A stretch of 11,716 nt of DNA. Origin: CAYXOX01 sp964466745 (lineage in GTDB: Bacteria > Pseudomonadota > Alphaproteobacteria > Rhodobacterales > Rhodobacteraceae). Made by a program: the position numbers and the translations under genes. Position 1 is the first letter of the stretch, and every line of letters begins with the position of its first letter. The notes below the pieces were generated by a model. It worked only from the letters and a program-made list of their open reading frames with translations. It ran no database searches and had not been told where the DNA came from. Shown here piece by piece: positions 1 to 5,913 of the stretch. Location of the stretch: assembly GCA_964466745.1 (NCBI GenBank), contig CAYXOX010000097.1:1-11716 (forward strand). The letters run 5' to 3'.

Positions 1-899
1 AGCGCGGTGAGCTGGTCCTCCGTGATCGCCGTTCCGAGCGGCGCGACCGTGGCGGGAAAGCCCGCTTCCACGAGGGCGATCACGTCCATGTAGCCCTCGG
101 CCACGATCAGGGGCGCTCCCTTGCCGGCTGCTTCCCGCGCGGGGCCGTGGTTGTAGAGCGAGCGGCCCTTGTCGAAGAGCGGTGTCTCGGGCGAGTTCAG
201 GTATTTCGCGCGCGCGCCTGCCGCCATCGCGCGCCCGCCAAGGCCAATTGCCCGGCCCCGCGCATCGCGGATGGGGAAGATTATGCGGCCGCGGAAACGG
301 TCGTAGGCGGCGCCGCCATCGTCGGGCCGGGCCGCCAGCCCGGCCTCGACGGCGAGCGCCTCGTCGACGCCCTTTTCCCCGAGATGGGTGAGAAGGCCCC
401 GGCGGGCGTCCGGGGCGAAGCCGATCTCCCAGCGCTCGAGAGCGTCGCGCCCCAGCCCCCGGCCCTCGAGATAGGCCCGCGCCTCGGCCGCCGCGGCAGT
501 GGAGAGCAGCAGCCGGTAATGCTGCACGGCCATCTCGTTCACCTCGCCGAGCGTGGCGCGCCGGCTTTCGCGCGCCGCGGCCTGCGGATCGCGCTCGGGC
601 ATCGCCATGCCCGCCTCGCCTGCCAGCAGCGAAACCGCCTCCATGAACCCCATGTTCTCGGTCTCGCGCACGAAGGTTATGGCGTCGCCCTTCGCATGGC
701 AGCCGAAACAGTAGTAGAAGCCCTTGCGGTCATCGACGTGAAAGCTCGCCGTCTTTTCCTGGTGGAAAGGGCACGGAGCCCACATGTCGCCCTTGCCGGG
801 GTTGGATTTGCGCGTGTCCCAGGCGAGCTTGCGCCCCGCTACCTGCGCGAGGCTGAGGCGTGAGCGCAGTTCTTCGAGGAATCCGGGGGGCAGGCTCAT
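1..899 (-). CDS. dnaG: DNA primase DnaG, N-terminal part (runs off left edge)
   Basis: DnaG makes the RNA primers for replication. The visible 299 codons start at ATG 899-897 and continue past base 1. Near the N-terminus is a CHC2 zinc finger (Cys43, His46, Cys64, Cys67) in the family context CPFHQEKTASFHV...YYCFGC. The catalytic core follows, with the YLNSPETPLFDKG segment and, close to the window edge, the TOPRIM start AEGYMD with its catalytic Glu. The remaining TOPRIM residues and the helicase-binding C-terminus lie outside. The N-terminus MSLPPGFLEELRSRLSL is what I expect for Rhodobacterales DnaG, which supports this start, although no clear Shine-Dalgarno precedes it. A promoter-like pair lies only a few bases upstream. 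The 88-aa gene upstream on the same strand is separated by 119 bp and a strong hairpin, so dnaG probably has its own promoter. Confidence 0.97.
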   Translation of the reverse strand, partial: MSLPPGFLEELRSRLSLAQVAGRKLAWDTRKSNPGKGDMWAPCPFHQEKTASFHVDDRKGFYYCFGCHAKGDAITFVRETENMGFMEAVSLLAGEAGMAMPERDPQAAARESRRATLGEVNEMAVQHYRLLLSTAAAAEARAYLEGRGLGRDALERWEIGFAPDARRGLLTHLGEKGVDEALAVEAGLAARPDDGGAAYDRFRGRIIFPIRDARGRAIGLGGRAMAAGARAKYLNSPETPLFDKGRSLYNHGPAREAAGKGAPLIVAEGYMDVIALVEAGFPATVAPLGTAITEDQLTA

Positions 900-905
900 G
901 AACCG

Positions 906-934
906 AATATCGGCCGCGCCGGGCGGCCTGTCGA
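906..934 (-). promoter_or_regulatory. Putative sigma70-type promoter of dnaG (possibly leaderless)
   Basis: Read on the minus strand, TCGACA (934-929, 5/6 match to TTGACA) is followed after exactly 17 nt by GATATT (911-906, 4/6 match to TATAAT). Only six bases (905-900) separate the -10 from the dnaG ATG, so initiation at normal distance would fall on or next to the start codon. No Shine-Dalgarno is visible there. A -10/-35 pair alone is weak evidence, so this is an inference. Confidence 0.4.
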
Positions 935-974
935 GAGCCGTGCGGGCCGCGGAAGCATCGGCTGCAGCTTCCGA

Positions 975-1006
975 GGCGCCTGCGCCCGAAGCGGGGCACA
1001 GGCGCC
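975..1006 (-). terminator. Strong hairpin, probable terminator of the 88-aa gene
   Basis: A 13-bp stem (GGCGCCTGTGCCC pairing with GGGCGCAGGCGCC on the minus strand, one G-U pair) closes a 6-nt loop CGCTTC. It begins 12 nt after the stop codon of the spike-like gene and before the putative dnaG promoter. No U-tract follows on either strand, so it may be a U-poor intrinsic terminator or an mRNA 3'-end stabiliser. Confidence 0.5.
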
Positions 1007-1018
1007 ACCGGAGAGCGC

Positions 1019-1285
1019 CTAGCCGATGAGCAGGGCGTGGATGCCGGCCGCCGTCGTGCCCGTGGCGAGCACGCGGCGCACGCCGAGCGGCAGAATCGAG
1101 TGATCCGCGACATTGAGCGTGCGGGTCGCGCCCGTCACGGTGATCACCGAGAGGGCCCCGCCCGTCTCGACGTAGAGCGCCACCGCCGTCTGCGCGAGGT
1201 CTGCACCGTCATCGGGGGTGACGGGAGCGGCATCGCGGGCCGGCCCGTTGAGCGAGGATACGCGGGATTCGAAGGGGTTGGTCAT
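1019..1285 (-). CDS. Small protein resembling the phage/GTA spike base protein (RCAP_Rcc01079-like)
   Basis: This 88-aa protein has no signal peptide or membrane segment. It reads like a small beta-sandwich: residues 27-58 alternate hydrophobic strands (AVALYVETGG, LSVITVTG), followed by DHSILPLGVRRVLATGTTA at 61-79 and a short final strand. The pattern ALYV-x-TGG ... SILPL-x-VRRV-x-ATGTTA matches what I recall of the spike base family named after RcGTA Rcc01079, and of similar small proteins beside phage head genes. The match is from memory. An SD (GGAG, 7 nt upstream) supports the ATG at 1285-1283. No other phage gene is visible: dnaG lies downstream and a non-coding gap upstream. It may therefore be an unlinked GTA component, a domesticated phage remnant, or a host protein sharing the fold. 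Confidence 0.6.
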   Translation of the reverse strand: MTNPFESRVSSLNGPARDAAPVTPDDGADLAQTAVALYVETGGALSVITVTGATRTLNVADHSILPLGVRRVLATGTTAAGIHALLIG

Positions 1286-1702
1286 CGGTCACTCCATGCG
1301 GTTTGGATCGCGCCGGGTTATCGGGCCGCACGCTGAACCGTTTCGTGCCGATGCGCGCGGGGAGTGTTGCGCGGCCTTTCCCCCGGCACCGAGCGAGCCC
1401 GTGGGCGGAACCTGCGGCAATCCGGCCCAGCAACGGGCATCGGTGCGCTGCCCACGGTGGCCGCGGGATGCTGAGGCGGACGAAAAACCGTGGCGTCCAC
1501 TGGCGAATTTGTCCGGTTCCCGCAGGCGAACACCGCGGGCTCGCCCACGGCATTGAGGCTCTTCCCTGCCCCACCGCGGCAGGCCGCCGTTGCCTTGATC
1601 CTTCGCCGGGTTAAGTGCCCGCGGCGGCAAGGAGGCGCGAGGGCGCGATTTCACCGGTCCGCGAAGTGCCCGGCGCGCGGGAACGATTCGAAAGGCAGAC
1701 GA
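1286..1702. other. Divergent non-coding gap, 417 bp
   Basis: This lies between two divergent genes and should hold both promoters. I find no convincing coding frame and no recognisable RNA gene. CCGTGGGC (1399-1406) is inverted as GCCCACGG at 1450-1457 and again at 1543-1550, which could pair alternatively. TGATCC (1596-1601) and TTAAGT (1611-1616) occur ahead of the photolyase, but the spacing is too short for a normal promoter. Confidence 0.6.
1691..1695 (+). promoter_or_regulatory. Ribosome binding site deciding the GTG start of the photolyase
   Basis: AAAGG sits 7 nt before GTG 1703-1705. The reading frame is open further back to an ATG at 1490, but the extra 71 codons translate to low-complexity Arg/Pro-rich sequence without family resemblance. 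The GTG is therefore preferred. Confidence 0.6.
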
Positions 1703-2929
1703 GTGCAGGAATTCGAAGCAACGCGCACCGCAGGCGAAGCCCGGCTCGCGGCCTTCGTGCCCCGGATGGGCCGGCGCTATGCGAACGGGCGCAACCACGA
1801 CCGGGGTCCCGGCAATCACCGCGATGTCTCCGGCCTGTCGCCCTACCTGCGCCGCCGCCTCGTGCTGGAGAGCGAAACGGTGGGAGCCGCGCTGCGCGCC
1901 CATGGCCCGGAGGCTTCGGAAAAATTCGTTCAGGAAGTCATCTGGCGTGGCTACTTCAAGGGCTGGCTGGAGCGCCGCCCGTCGGTTTGGGCCAGCTACC
2001 GCGCAGGGCTCGATGCCGATCTCGCCACGATCGACGGCGACCGCCGCCTGCGACGCGACGTCGAACGCGCCGAGGCGGGGGATACCGGCCTCGACTGTTT
2101 CGACGCCTGGGCGCGGGAACTTGCCGAGACAGGCTACCTGCACAACCACGCGCGGATGTGGTTCGCCTCCATCTGGATCTTCACCCTGCGCCTGCCCTGG
2201 CGGCTGGGCGCGGATTTCTTCTTTCGGCACCTGCTCGACGGCGATCCTGCATCCAATACGCTCGGATGGCGCTGGGTGGCCGGGCTGCACACCCGCGGAA
2301 AGCCATACGCGGCGCAGGCGTGGAACATCGCGAAGTTCACCGGCGGCCGCTTCACGCCGCGCGAGGCCGATCTCGCGGGCGATGTCCGGCCGCTCGATCA
2401 CCTCGAGCCCGAAGGGTTGCCGCCCGTGGCGCCGCTGCGCGCCCCCGTGCCGCCCGCCCCAAGCCTGCCCACCGCGATGCTCATCACCGAGGAAGACTGC
2501 AGGGCAGAGGATTTCCGGCCGTTCCCGGCCGAACTGCGCGCCACGGCCACCCTCGCTGCAAGCCACCTGCGCTCGCCGCGCGCGGTGTCCGGCGCCGTTT
2601 CGGCCTTCGAGGCCCGCGCACTTGCAGATGCGGCCTCGCGCGCGGGCCCCTCCGCCGGCGAAACGGCGGCCCTCCGCGCCGGCGTCCCGGCGGATCTCGC
2701 GTCGTGGGCGGCGCGCAGCGGGGCGCGGCAGATCGTTACCGGTTTCGTCCCTTGCGGACCGCTGCGCGACTGGCTCGATGCCGCCGCGCCCGCGCTGGCG
2801 GCGGAGGGGATCGTGCTCGCCGAGTGGCAGCGCGAATGGGACAGGCTGATCTGGCCGCACGCCACCGCCGGCTTCTTCAAGGTGAAGAGCAGAATTCCCG
2901 TGATCCTGAGCCAGGCGGGCCTCGCATGA
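1703..2929 (+). CDS. CPD photolyase-type FAD-domain protein with no N-terminal antenna domain
   Basis: This 408-aa protein is predicted to repair UV pyrimidine dimers using light and FADH-. The FAD/catalytic domain starts almost at once, at about residues 25-220. By ungapped comparison with E. coli PhrB from memory (offset 193-196), these residues are kept: Glu78 (E274) and Trp81 (W277) in EVIWRGYF; Asn148, Arg151, Met152 (N341, R344, M345) in LHNHARM; Trp166 (W359); Asp179-Gly-Asp181 and Asn185 (D372, D374, N378); Trp189 (W382) and Trp191 (W384). No Trp aligns with W306, the surface end of the electron-transfer chain. The usual N-terminal alpha/beta antenna domain is absent. Instead residues 256-405 follow, with strand-like MLITEED and RQIVTGFVP, then IWPHATAGFFKVK near the end, resembling the last part of a photolyase alpha/beta domain. 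The gene heads a five-gene operon and overlaps the next gene by ATGA. Confidence 0.88.
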   Translation: MQEFEATRTAGEARLAAFVPRMGRRYANGRNHDRGPGNHRDVSGLSPYLRRRLVLESETVGAALRAHGPEASEKFVQEVIWRGYFKGWLERRPSVWASYRAGLDADLATIDGDRRLRRDVERAEAGDTGLDCFDAWARELAETGYLHNHARMWFASIWIFTLRLPWRLGADFFFRHLLDGDPASNTLGWRWVAGLHTRGKPYAAQAWNIAKFTGGRFTPREADLAGDVRPLDHLEPEGLPPVAPLRAPVPPAPSLPTAMLITEEDCRAEDFRPFPAELRATATLAASHLRSPRAVSGAVSAFEARALADAASRAGPSAGETAALRAGVPADLASWAARSGARQIVTGFVPCGPLRDWLDAAAPALAAEGIVLAEWQREWDRLIWPHATAGFFKVKSRIPVILSQAGLA

Positions 2930-3867
2930 CGCGGATCGCCGTCATCGGCGCCGGGATGGCCGGCATCGCCTGCGCACGGCTTCTGGCCGACGCGGGCCAC
3001 GAGGTGATCGTGCTCGACAAGGGGCGCGGCATCGGCGGGCGCATGGCCACGCGGCGCGTCGCGCTCGACGGGGGCGAGGCCGCCTTCGACCACGGCGCGC
3101 AATACGTCACCGCGCGCGAGCCGGGCTTCGCCGCGGCGCTTGCAGCTCTGGGCGATGCCGCGGCCCGGTGGGACGTCGGCACCGCGAATCCGCGTTTCGT
3201 GGGCCTGCCGGGCATGTCGGGCATCGTGCGCGCCATGGCTGCCGGGATCGAGGTGCGCCAGCGCACCGAGGTCTCGCGCCTGAGGCCAGAGCCGGGCGGC
3301 TGGCGGATCGAAGCGGGCAGCGCGCACATCGCCGCAGAACGGGTGGTGCTGACCGTTCCCGCGCCCCAGGTCGGCGCGCTGCTCGAAGAAGGTCACCCTC
3401 TGGGAGAGGTGATTTCGGCGGTGCGGATGGCACCCTGCCTCACGCTGATGGCAGCCTTCGCACATGGCTCGCCCACGCCATTTCGGACGTGGCAGGGGGA
3501 GGACGGCCCCATGGCCTGGATCGCGCAGGACAGCTCGAAGCCCGGCCGCAGCCGCGCGGCAACCGCCTGGGTGGCGCAGGCGGGCCCGTCCTGGAGCGCC
3601 CGGCATCTCGAGGAGCCCCCGCAAGCGACGGTCGCGCGTCTCCTTCCGGAGCTTTGTGACGCCATCGGGGCCGACCCGTCTTCCGTGATCCATGCCGGCG
3701 CGCACCGGTGGCGCCATGCGCGGGTCACGGCGCCGCTGGGCATTCCGTTTCTCGCCGATGCGAGCGGCACGCTGCACCTTGCCGGCGACTGGTGCCTCGG
3801 GGCGCGGGTCGAGGCGGCCTGGCTCAGCGGCAGCGCCGCGGCGCAAGACATCCTCGCCCGAGCATGA
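2926..3867 (+). CDS. Renalase-like NAD(P)/FAD-dependent oxidoreductase (COG3380)
   Basis: This 313-aa soluble flavoprotein has an N-terminal FAD Rossmann motif (IAVIGAGMAGIACA, residues 4-17), an acidic strand end at Asp31, and the monoamine-oxidase-type second motif KGRGIGGRMATRR (32-44). DHGAQY at 55-60 is typical of the COG3380/renalase group. The C-terminal FAD-contact segment is HLAGDWCLGARVEAAWLSG (284-302). The substrate is unknown. Renalase itself oxidises aberrant dihydronicotinamides, and bacterial members of this COG are often next to photolyases, as here. The start overlaps the photolyase stop in ATGA, implying translational coupling. The frame stays open for hundreds of codons upstream inside the photolyase gene, but that is a GC-bias shadow, not a fusion. 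Confidence 0.88.
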   Translation: MTRIAVIGAGMAGIACARLLADAGHEVIVLDKGRGIGGRMATRRVALDGGEAAFDHGAQYVTAREPGFAAALAALGDAAARWDVGTANPRFVGLPGMSGIVRAMAAGIEVRQRTEVSRLRPEPGGWRIEAGSAHIAAERVVLTVPAPQVGALLEEGHPLGEVISAVRMAPCLTLMAAFAHGSPTPFRTWQGEDGPMAWIAQDSSKPGRSRAATAWVAQAGPSWSARHLEEPPQATVARLLPELCDAIGADPSSVIHAGAHRWRHARVTAPLGIPFLADASGTLHLAGDWCLGARVEAAWLSGSAAAQDILARA

Positions 3868-4691
3868 CGCCAGAGGATCCACGGATCGCGGGGTTCTGGC
3901 GCCTGGCGCGTGAGGCTTCTAGCCCCCCGCCGGGGGCGCGCCGGATCGCGCTCGCACTCGCCATGGGCCTTCTGTGCCATGCGCTCTTCGCGGCAGCCGT
4001 GCTCGCCATGATCGCGGCGATGTTCTTCGGGATGAGCGCGAGCCTCGGGGCCGTGCCGTGGCCCTGGGCCATCCTCGCCAATGCGGCGCTGCTCGTGCAA
4101 TTCCCGCTTGCCCACTCGCTTCTTCTCACGCCGCGGGGCGGACGGCTTCTTGGCCGGCTGTTCCCGGGCGGCGATGGCGCCACGCTTGCCACCACCACCT
4201 ACGCGCTGATCGCCTCGGCGCAGCTACTTGCGCTCTTTGCGCTCTGGACGCCCTCCGGCATCGTCTGGTGGCGGGCGGAAGGCGGGGCCTTCTGGGCGAT
4301 CTGCTCAGCCTACGCCGCGTCATGGCTGCTGCTGGCGAAGGCCAGCTTCGACGCCGGCGCCGAGGTCCAGTCGGGCGCTCTCGGCTGGATGTCGCTGCTT
4401 GCCGCGCGGCGGCCCCTGTTTCCCGACATGCCCACGCTCGGGCTCTTCCGCGTGATCCGCCAGCCGATCTACGTTGCCTTCGCGCTCACGCTCTGGACGG
4501 TGCCCGTATGGACACCCGACCAGCTTGCGCTCGCAACGGCCTACACGGCCTATTGCCTGCTCGCGCCCCGCCTGAAGGAACGGCGCTTCGCGGCGCGCTA
4601 CGGTGCGCGCTTCTCCCGCTACCGCGAGACCACGCCCTATGCCCTGCCCGCCCTGCGGAGCCGAACGAGGAGCCGGACCGGTGCGCAATGA
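3864..4691 (+). CDS. Integral membrane methyltransferase, ICMT/NnrU/MddA-like
   Basis: This 275-aa protein has about six predicted membrane segments (roughly 28-55, 66-90, 107-130, 141-163, 200-216, 218-236). The C-terminus carries the signature of SAM-dependent membrane methyltransferases: VIRQPIYVAFALTLWTVP (197-214), then KERRFAARYGARFSRYR (238-254) ending in a Pro-containing segment. In isoprenylcysteine carboxyl methyltransferase, phospholipid methyltransferases and methanethiol S-methyltransferase MddA, this region binds SAM. The overall arrangement, including the W-x-x-P after the R-x-P-x-Y motif, seems closest to NnrU/MddA-type proteins, but the substrate cannot be read from sequence. 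Its start overlaps the preceding stop (ATGA) without a good SD, so expression should depend on the gene upstream. Confidence 0.78.
   Translation: MTPEDPRIAGFWRLAREASSPPPGARRIALALAMGLLCHALFAAAVLAMIAAMFFGMSASLGAVPWPWAILANAALLVQFPLAHSLLLTPRGGRLLGRLFPGGDGATLATTTYALIASAQLLALFALWTPSGIVWWRAEGGAFWAICSAYAASWLLLAKASFDAGAEVQSGALGWMSLLAARRPLFPDMPTLGLFRVIRQPIYVAFALTLWTVPVWTPDQLALATAYTAYCLLAPRLKERRFAARYGARFSRYRETTPYALPALRSRTRSRTGAQ
4667..4672 (+). promoter_or_regulatory. Ribosome binding site deciding the GTG start of the UbiG-like gene
   Basis: GAGGAG lies 8 nt before GTG 4681-4683. A longer reading from ATG 4603 would add 26 residues lacking family resemblance (MRASPATARPRPMPCPPC...), whereas the family match begins right after the GTG. 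Confidence 0.7.
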
Positions 4692-5418
4692 TCTGACAAT
4701 TTACGACGCCGCGGCCGAACAGTGGTGGTCCGACGAGATCCGCTGGGTGCGGACGCTCAAGAATCTCGTGCCCGGGCGGCTCGGCTGGTTCGACCGGCAC
4801 ATCGACTGGCAGGGCAAGCGCGTGCTCGATCTCGGCTGCGCGGGAGGCTTCATGGCCGAAGCGCTCGACGCGCGCGGTGCGCGGGTCACCGGCATCGATC
4901 CCGCCGAACGTGCGATCGAGGCCGCGCGCGCCCACGCGGCCGCACGCGGCCGCAGCATCGCCTACGACACCGGCGTCGGCGAGGATCTGCCCTACCCCGA
5001 TGCCCGCTTCGATGCCGTGGTCTGCGTCGATGTGCTGGAACACGTCACCGATCTGGGGCGGGTTCTGGCCGAGGTCGCCCGCGTGCTCGCCCCCGGCGGG
5101 CTATTTCTCTACGACACCATCAATCGCAATCCGCTCGCACGGCTGGCAACGGTGACGCTCGCCGAGGATGTGCTGCGCCTCCTGCCCCGCGGCACCCACG
5201 ACCCCGCTCTCTTCATCCGGCCCTCCGAGCTGCGCCGCGCCCTTGCCGGCGCCGGCCTCGTGCCCGGCCCTGAAACCGGCCTCGGGCCCCGGGGGATCAA
5301 TCGGCGCGGCGACCTGACATTCGGCCGGCTGCCGATCCGGGCCGTGCTCTACATGGGCGTGGCGCGCAAGCCCGACATCATGGGCGCCGTGGCTCCCGTG
5401 GACGGGCCCGGGAACTGA
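4681..5418 (+). CDS. UbiG-like class I SAM-dependent methyltransferase
   Basis: This 245-aa cytosolic protein has SAM motif I RVLDLGCAGGFMAEAL (47-62), the ribose-binding acidic residue Asp73 in GIDPAE, post-motif I/II FDAVVCVDVLEHV (110-122), and LAPGGLFLYDTINR (136-149). The last stretch and the N-terminal YDAAAEQWWSDE (8-19) are UbiG hallmarks, so an O-methylation of a quinone or other hydroxylated aromatic is plausible. Length fits UbiG (about 240-250 aa). UbiG proper usually reads G(C/G)GGG in motif I and carries an N-x-x-R segment after the WW motif. Here the segment is RTLKNLVPGRLGW, slightly divergent, and the gene sits with a photolyase. It could be a paralogue rather than the housekeeping enzyme. 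It overlaps the preceding gene by 11 bp. Confidence 0.82.
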   Translation: MRNDLTIYDAAAEQWWSDEIRWVRTLKNLVPGRLGWFDRHIDWQGKRVLDLGCAGGFMAEALDARGARVTGIDPAERAIEAARAHAAARGRSIAYDTGVGEDLPYPDARFDAVVCVDVLEHVTDLGRVLAEVARVLAPGGLFLYDTINRNPLARLATVTLAEDVLRLLPRGTHDPALFIRPSELRRALAGAGLVPGPETGLGPRGINRRGDLTFGRLPIRAVLYMGVARKPDIMGAVAPVDGPGN

Positions 5419-5419
5419 C

Positions 5420-5812
5420 ATGGCGGAGATCGCGGCACTGCTCTTCACGGCGCTCCTTTTCGGCGGCATGTGCCTCTATTCCTTCGGATTCGCGGCCTTT
5501 CTCTTCTCGGCGCTTCCGCCCGAGCTTGCCGGGGCCACGCTGCGCCGCGCCTTTCCGCATTTCTACAGCCTCGTCATCGCCACCGCCGGCGCCGGAGCCC
5601 TGCTCCTCTGGCCGTCCGACGGATTCGGCGCGGCGCTTCTCGCGCTTGTCGCGGCCAGCACGGTACCTGCGCGCCAGGCGCTGATGCCCGCGATCAACCG
5701 CGCCACGGATACCGGGGCGGACGCACGATTCAGATGGCTGCACGGCGCCTCTGTCGCCCTCACGCTCGCCCATATCGTGCTTGCCGCCGTGGTGCTGGGG
5801 CGGTTCGCCTAG
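5420..5812 (+). CDS. DUF4149-like four-helix membrane protein
   Basis: This 130-aa protein has four predicted membrane helices (about 5-31, 47-66, 69-88, 108-128). The first loop carries the DUF4149/TMEM205-like pattern: helix 1 with LLFGGMCLYSFGFAAFLF, then AGATLRRAFPHFYSLVI, where the F-P-x-(F/Y)-Y motif starts helix 2. The function of the family is unknown. It begins 1 nt after the UbiG-like stop, so it is the last gene of the operon. I recognise no catalytic residues. It may be a membrane partner of the methyltransferases or an independent stress-related protein. Confidence 0.72.
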   Translation: MAEIAALLFTALLFGGMCLYSFGFAAFLFSALPPELAGATLRRAFPHFYSLVIATAGAGALLLWPSDGFGAALLALVAASTVPARQALMPAINRATDTGADARFRWLHGASVALTLAHIVLAAVVLGRFA

Positions 5813-5814
5813 CC

Positions 5815-5894
5815 GCCGCGCCGGCCGTTTCGCCGCCGGTGGGCGAGGCGAGCCGGCGCGGCTCGCACCGCACCCTGGCCCGCGCGCCCGGGCC
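5815..5894. terminator. Nested hairpins between convergent operons, probable bidirectional terminator
   Basis: GCCGCGCCGGC (5815-5825) pairs perfectly with GCCGGCGCGGC (5852-5862). Inside that loop TCGCC (5830-5834) pairs with GGCGA (5842-5846). A second hairpin, GGCCCG (5877-5882) with CGGGCC (5889-5894), lies nearer to soxG. The location 3 nt after one stop codon and 20 nt before the other suits termination from both sides, although there are no T-tracts. Confidence 0.5.
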
Positions 5895-5913
5895 GTTCGC
5901 CCGCTGCGGCGGC

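Noticed and set aside
16..899. Plus-strand frames over the dnaG region (for example 147-863)
   Set aside because: They are antisense to dnaG, whose zinc finger and TOPRIM start are clear.
1596..1616. TGATCC plus TTAAGT as a RpoE/ChrR-type (singlet-oxygen ECF sigma) promoter for the photolyase operon
   Set aside because: The -35-like TGATCC is attractive because rhodobacterial photolyases are known RpoE targets. However, only 10 nt separate it from TAAG, far less than the roughly 16-18 nt needed, and nothing -10-like lies at the right distance.
1490..1702. Longer photolyase start at ATG 1490
   Set aside because: The extra 71 residues are Arg/Pro-rich without photolyase resemblance, while GTG 1703 has a well-spaced AAAGG and starts just before the conserved region. 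This extension also does not supply the missing antenna domain.
1615..3867. A single 750-codon frame that could suggest a fusion upstream of the renalase-like gene
   Set aside because: The upstream 437 codons overlap the photolyase in another frame and are basic low-complexity sequence. The family match begins exactly at ATG 2926.
1289..3882. Long minus-strand open frames (about 500 codons each) opposite the photolyase and oxidoreductase
   Set aside because: They are antisense to genes with well-conserved motifs, and their translations are Arg/Ala/Gly/Pro-rich with no recognisable domain.
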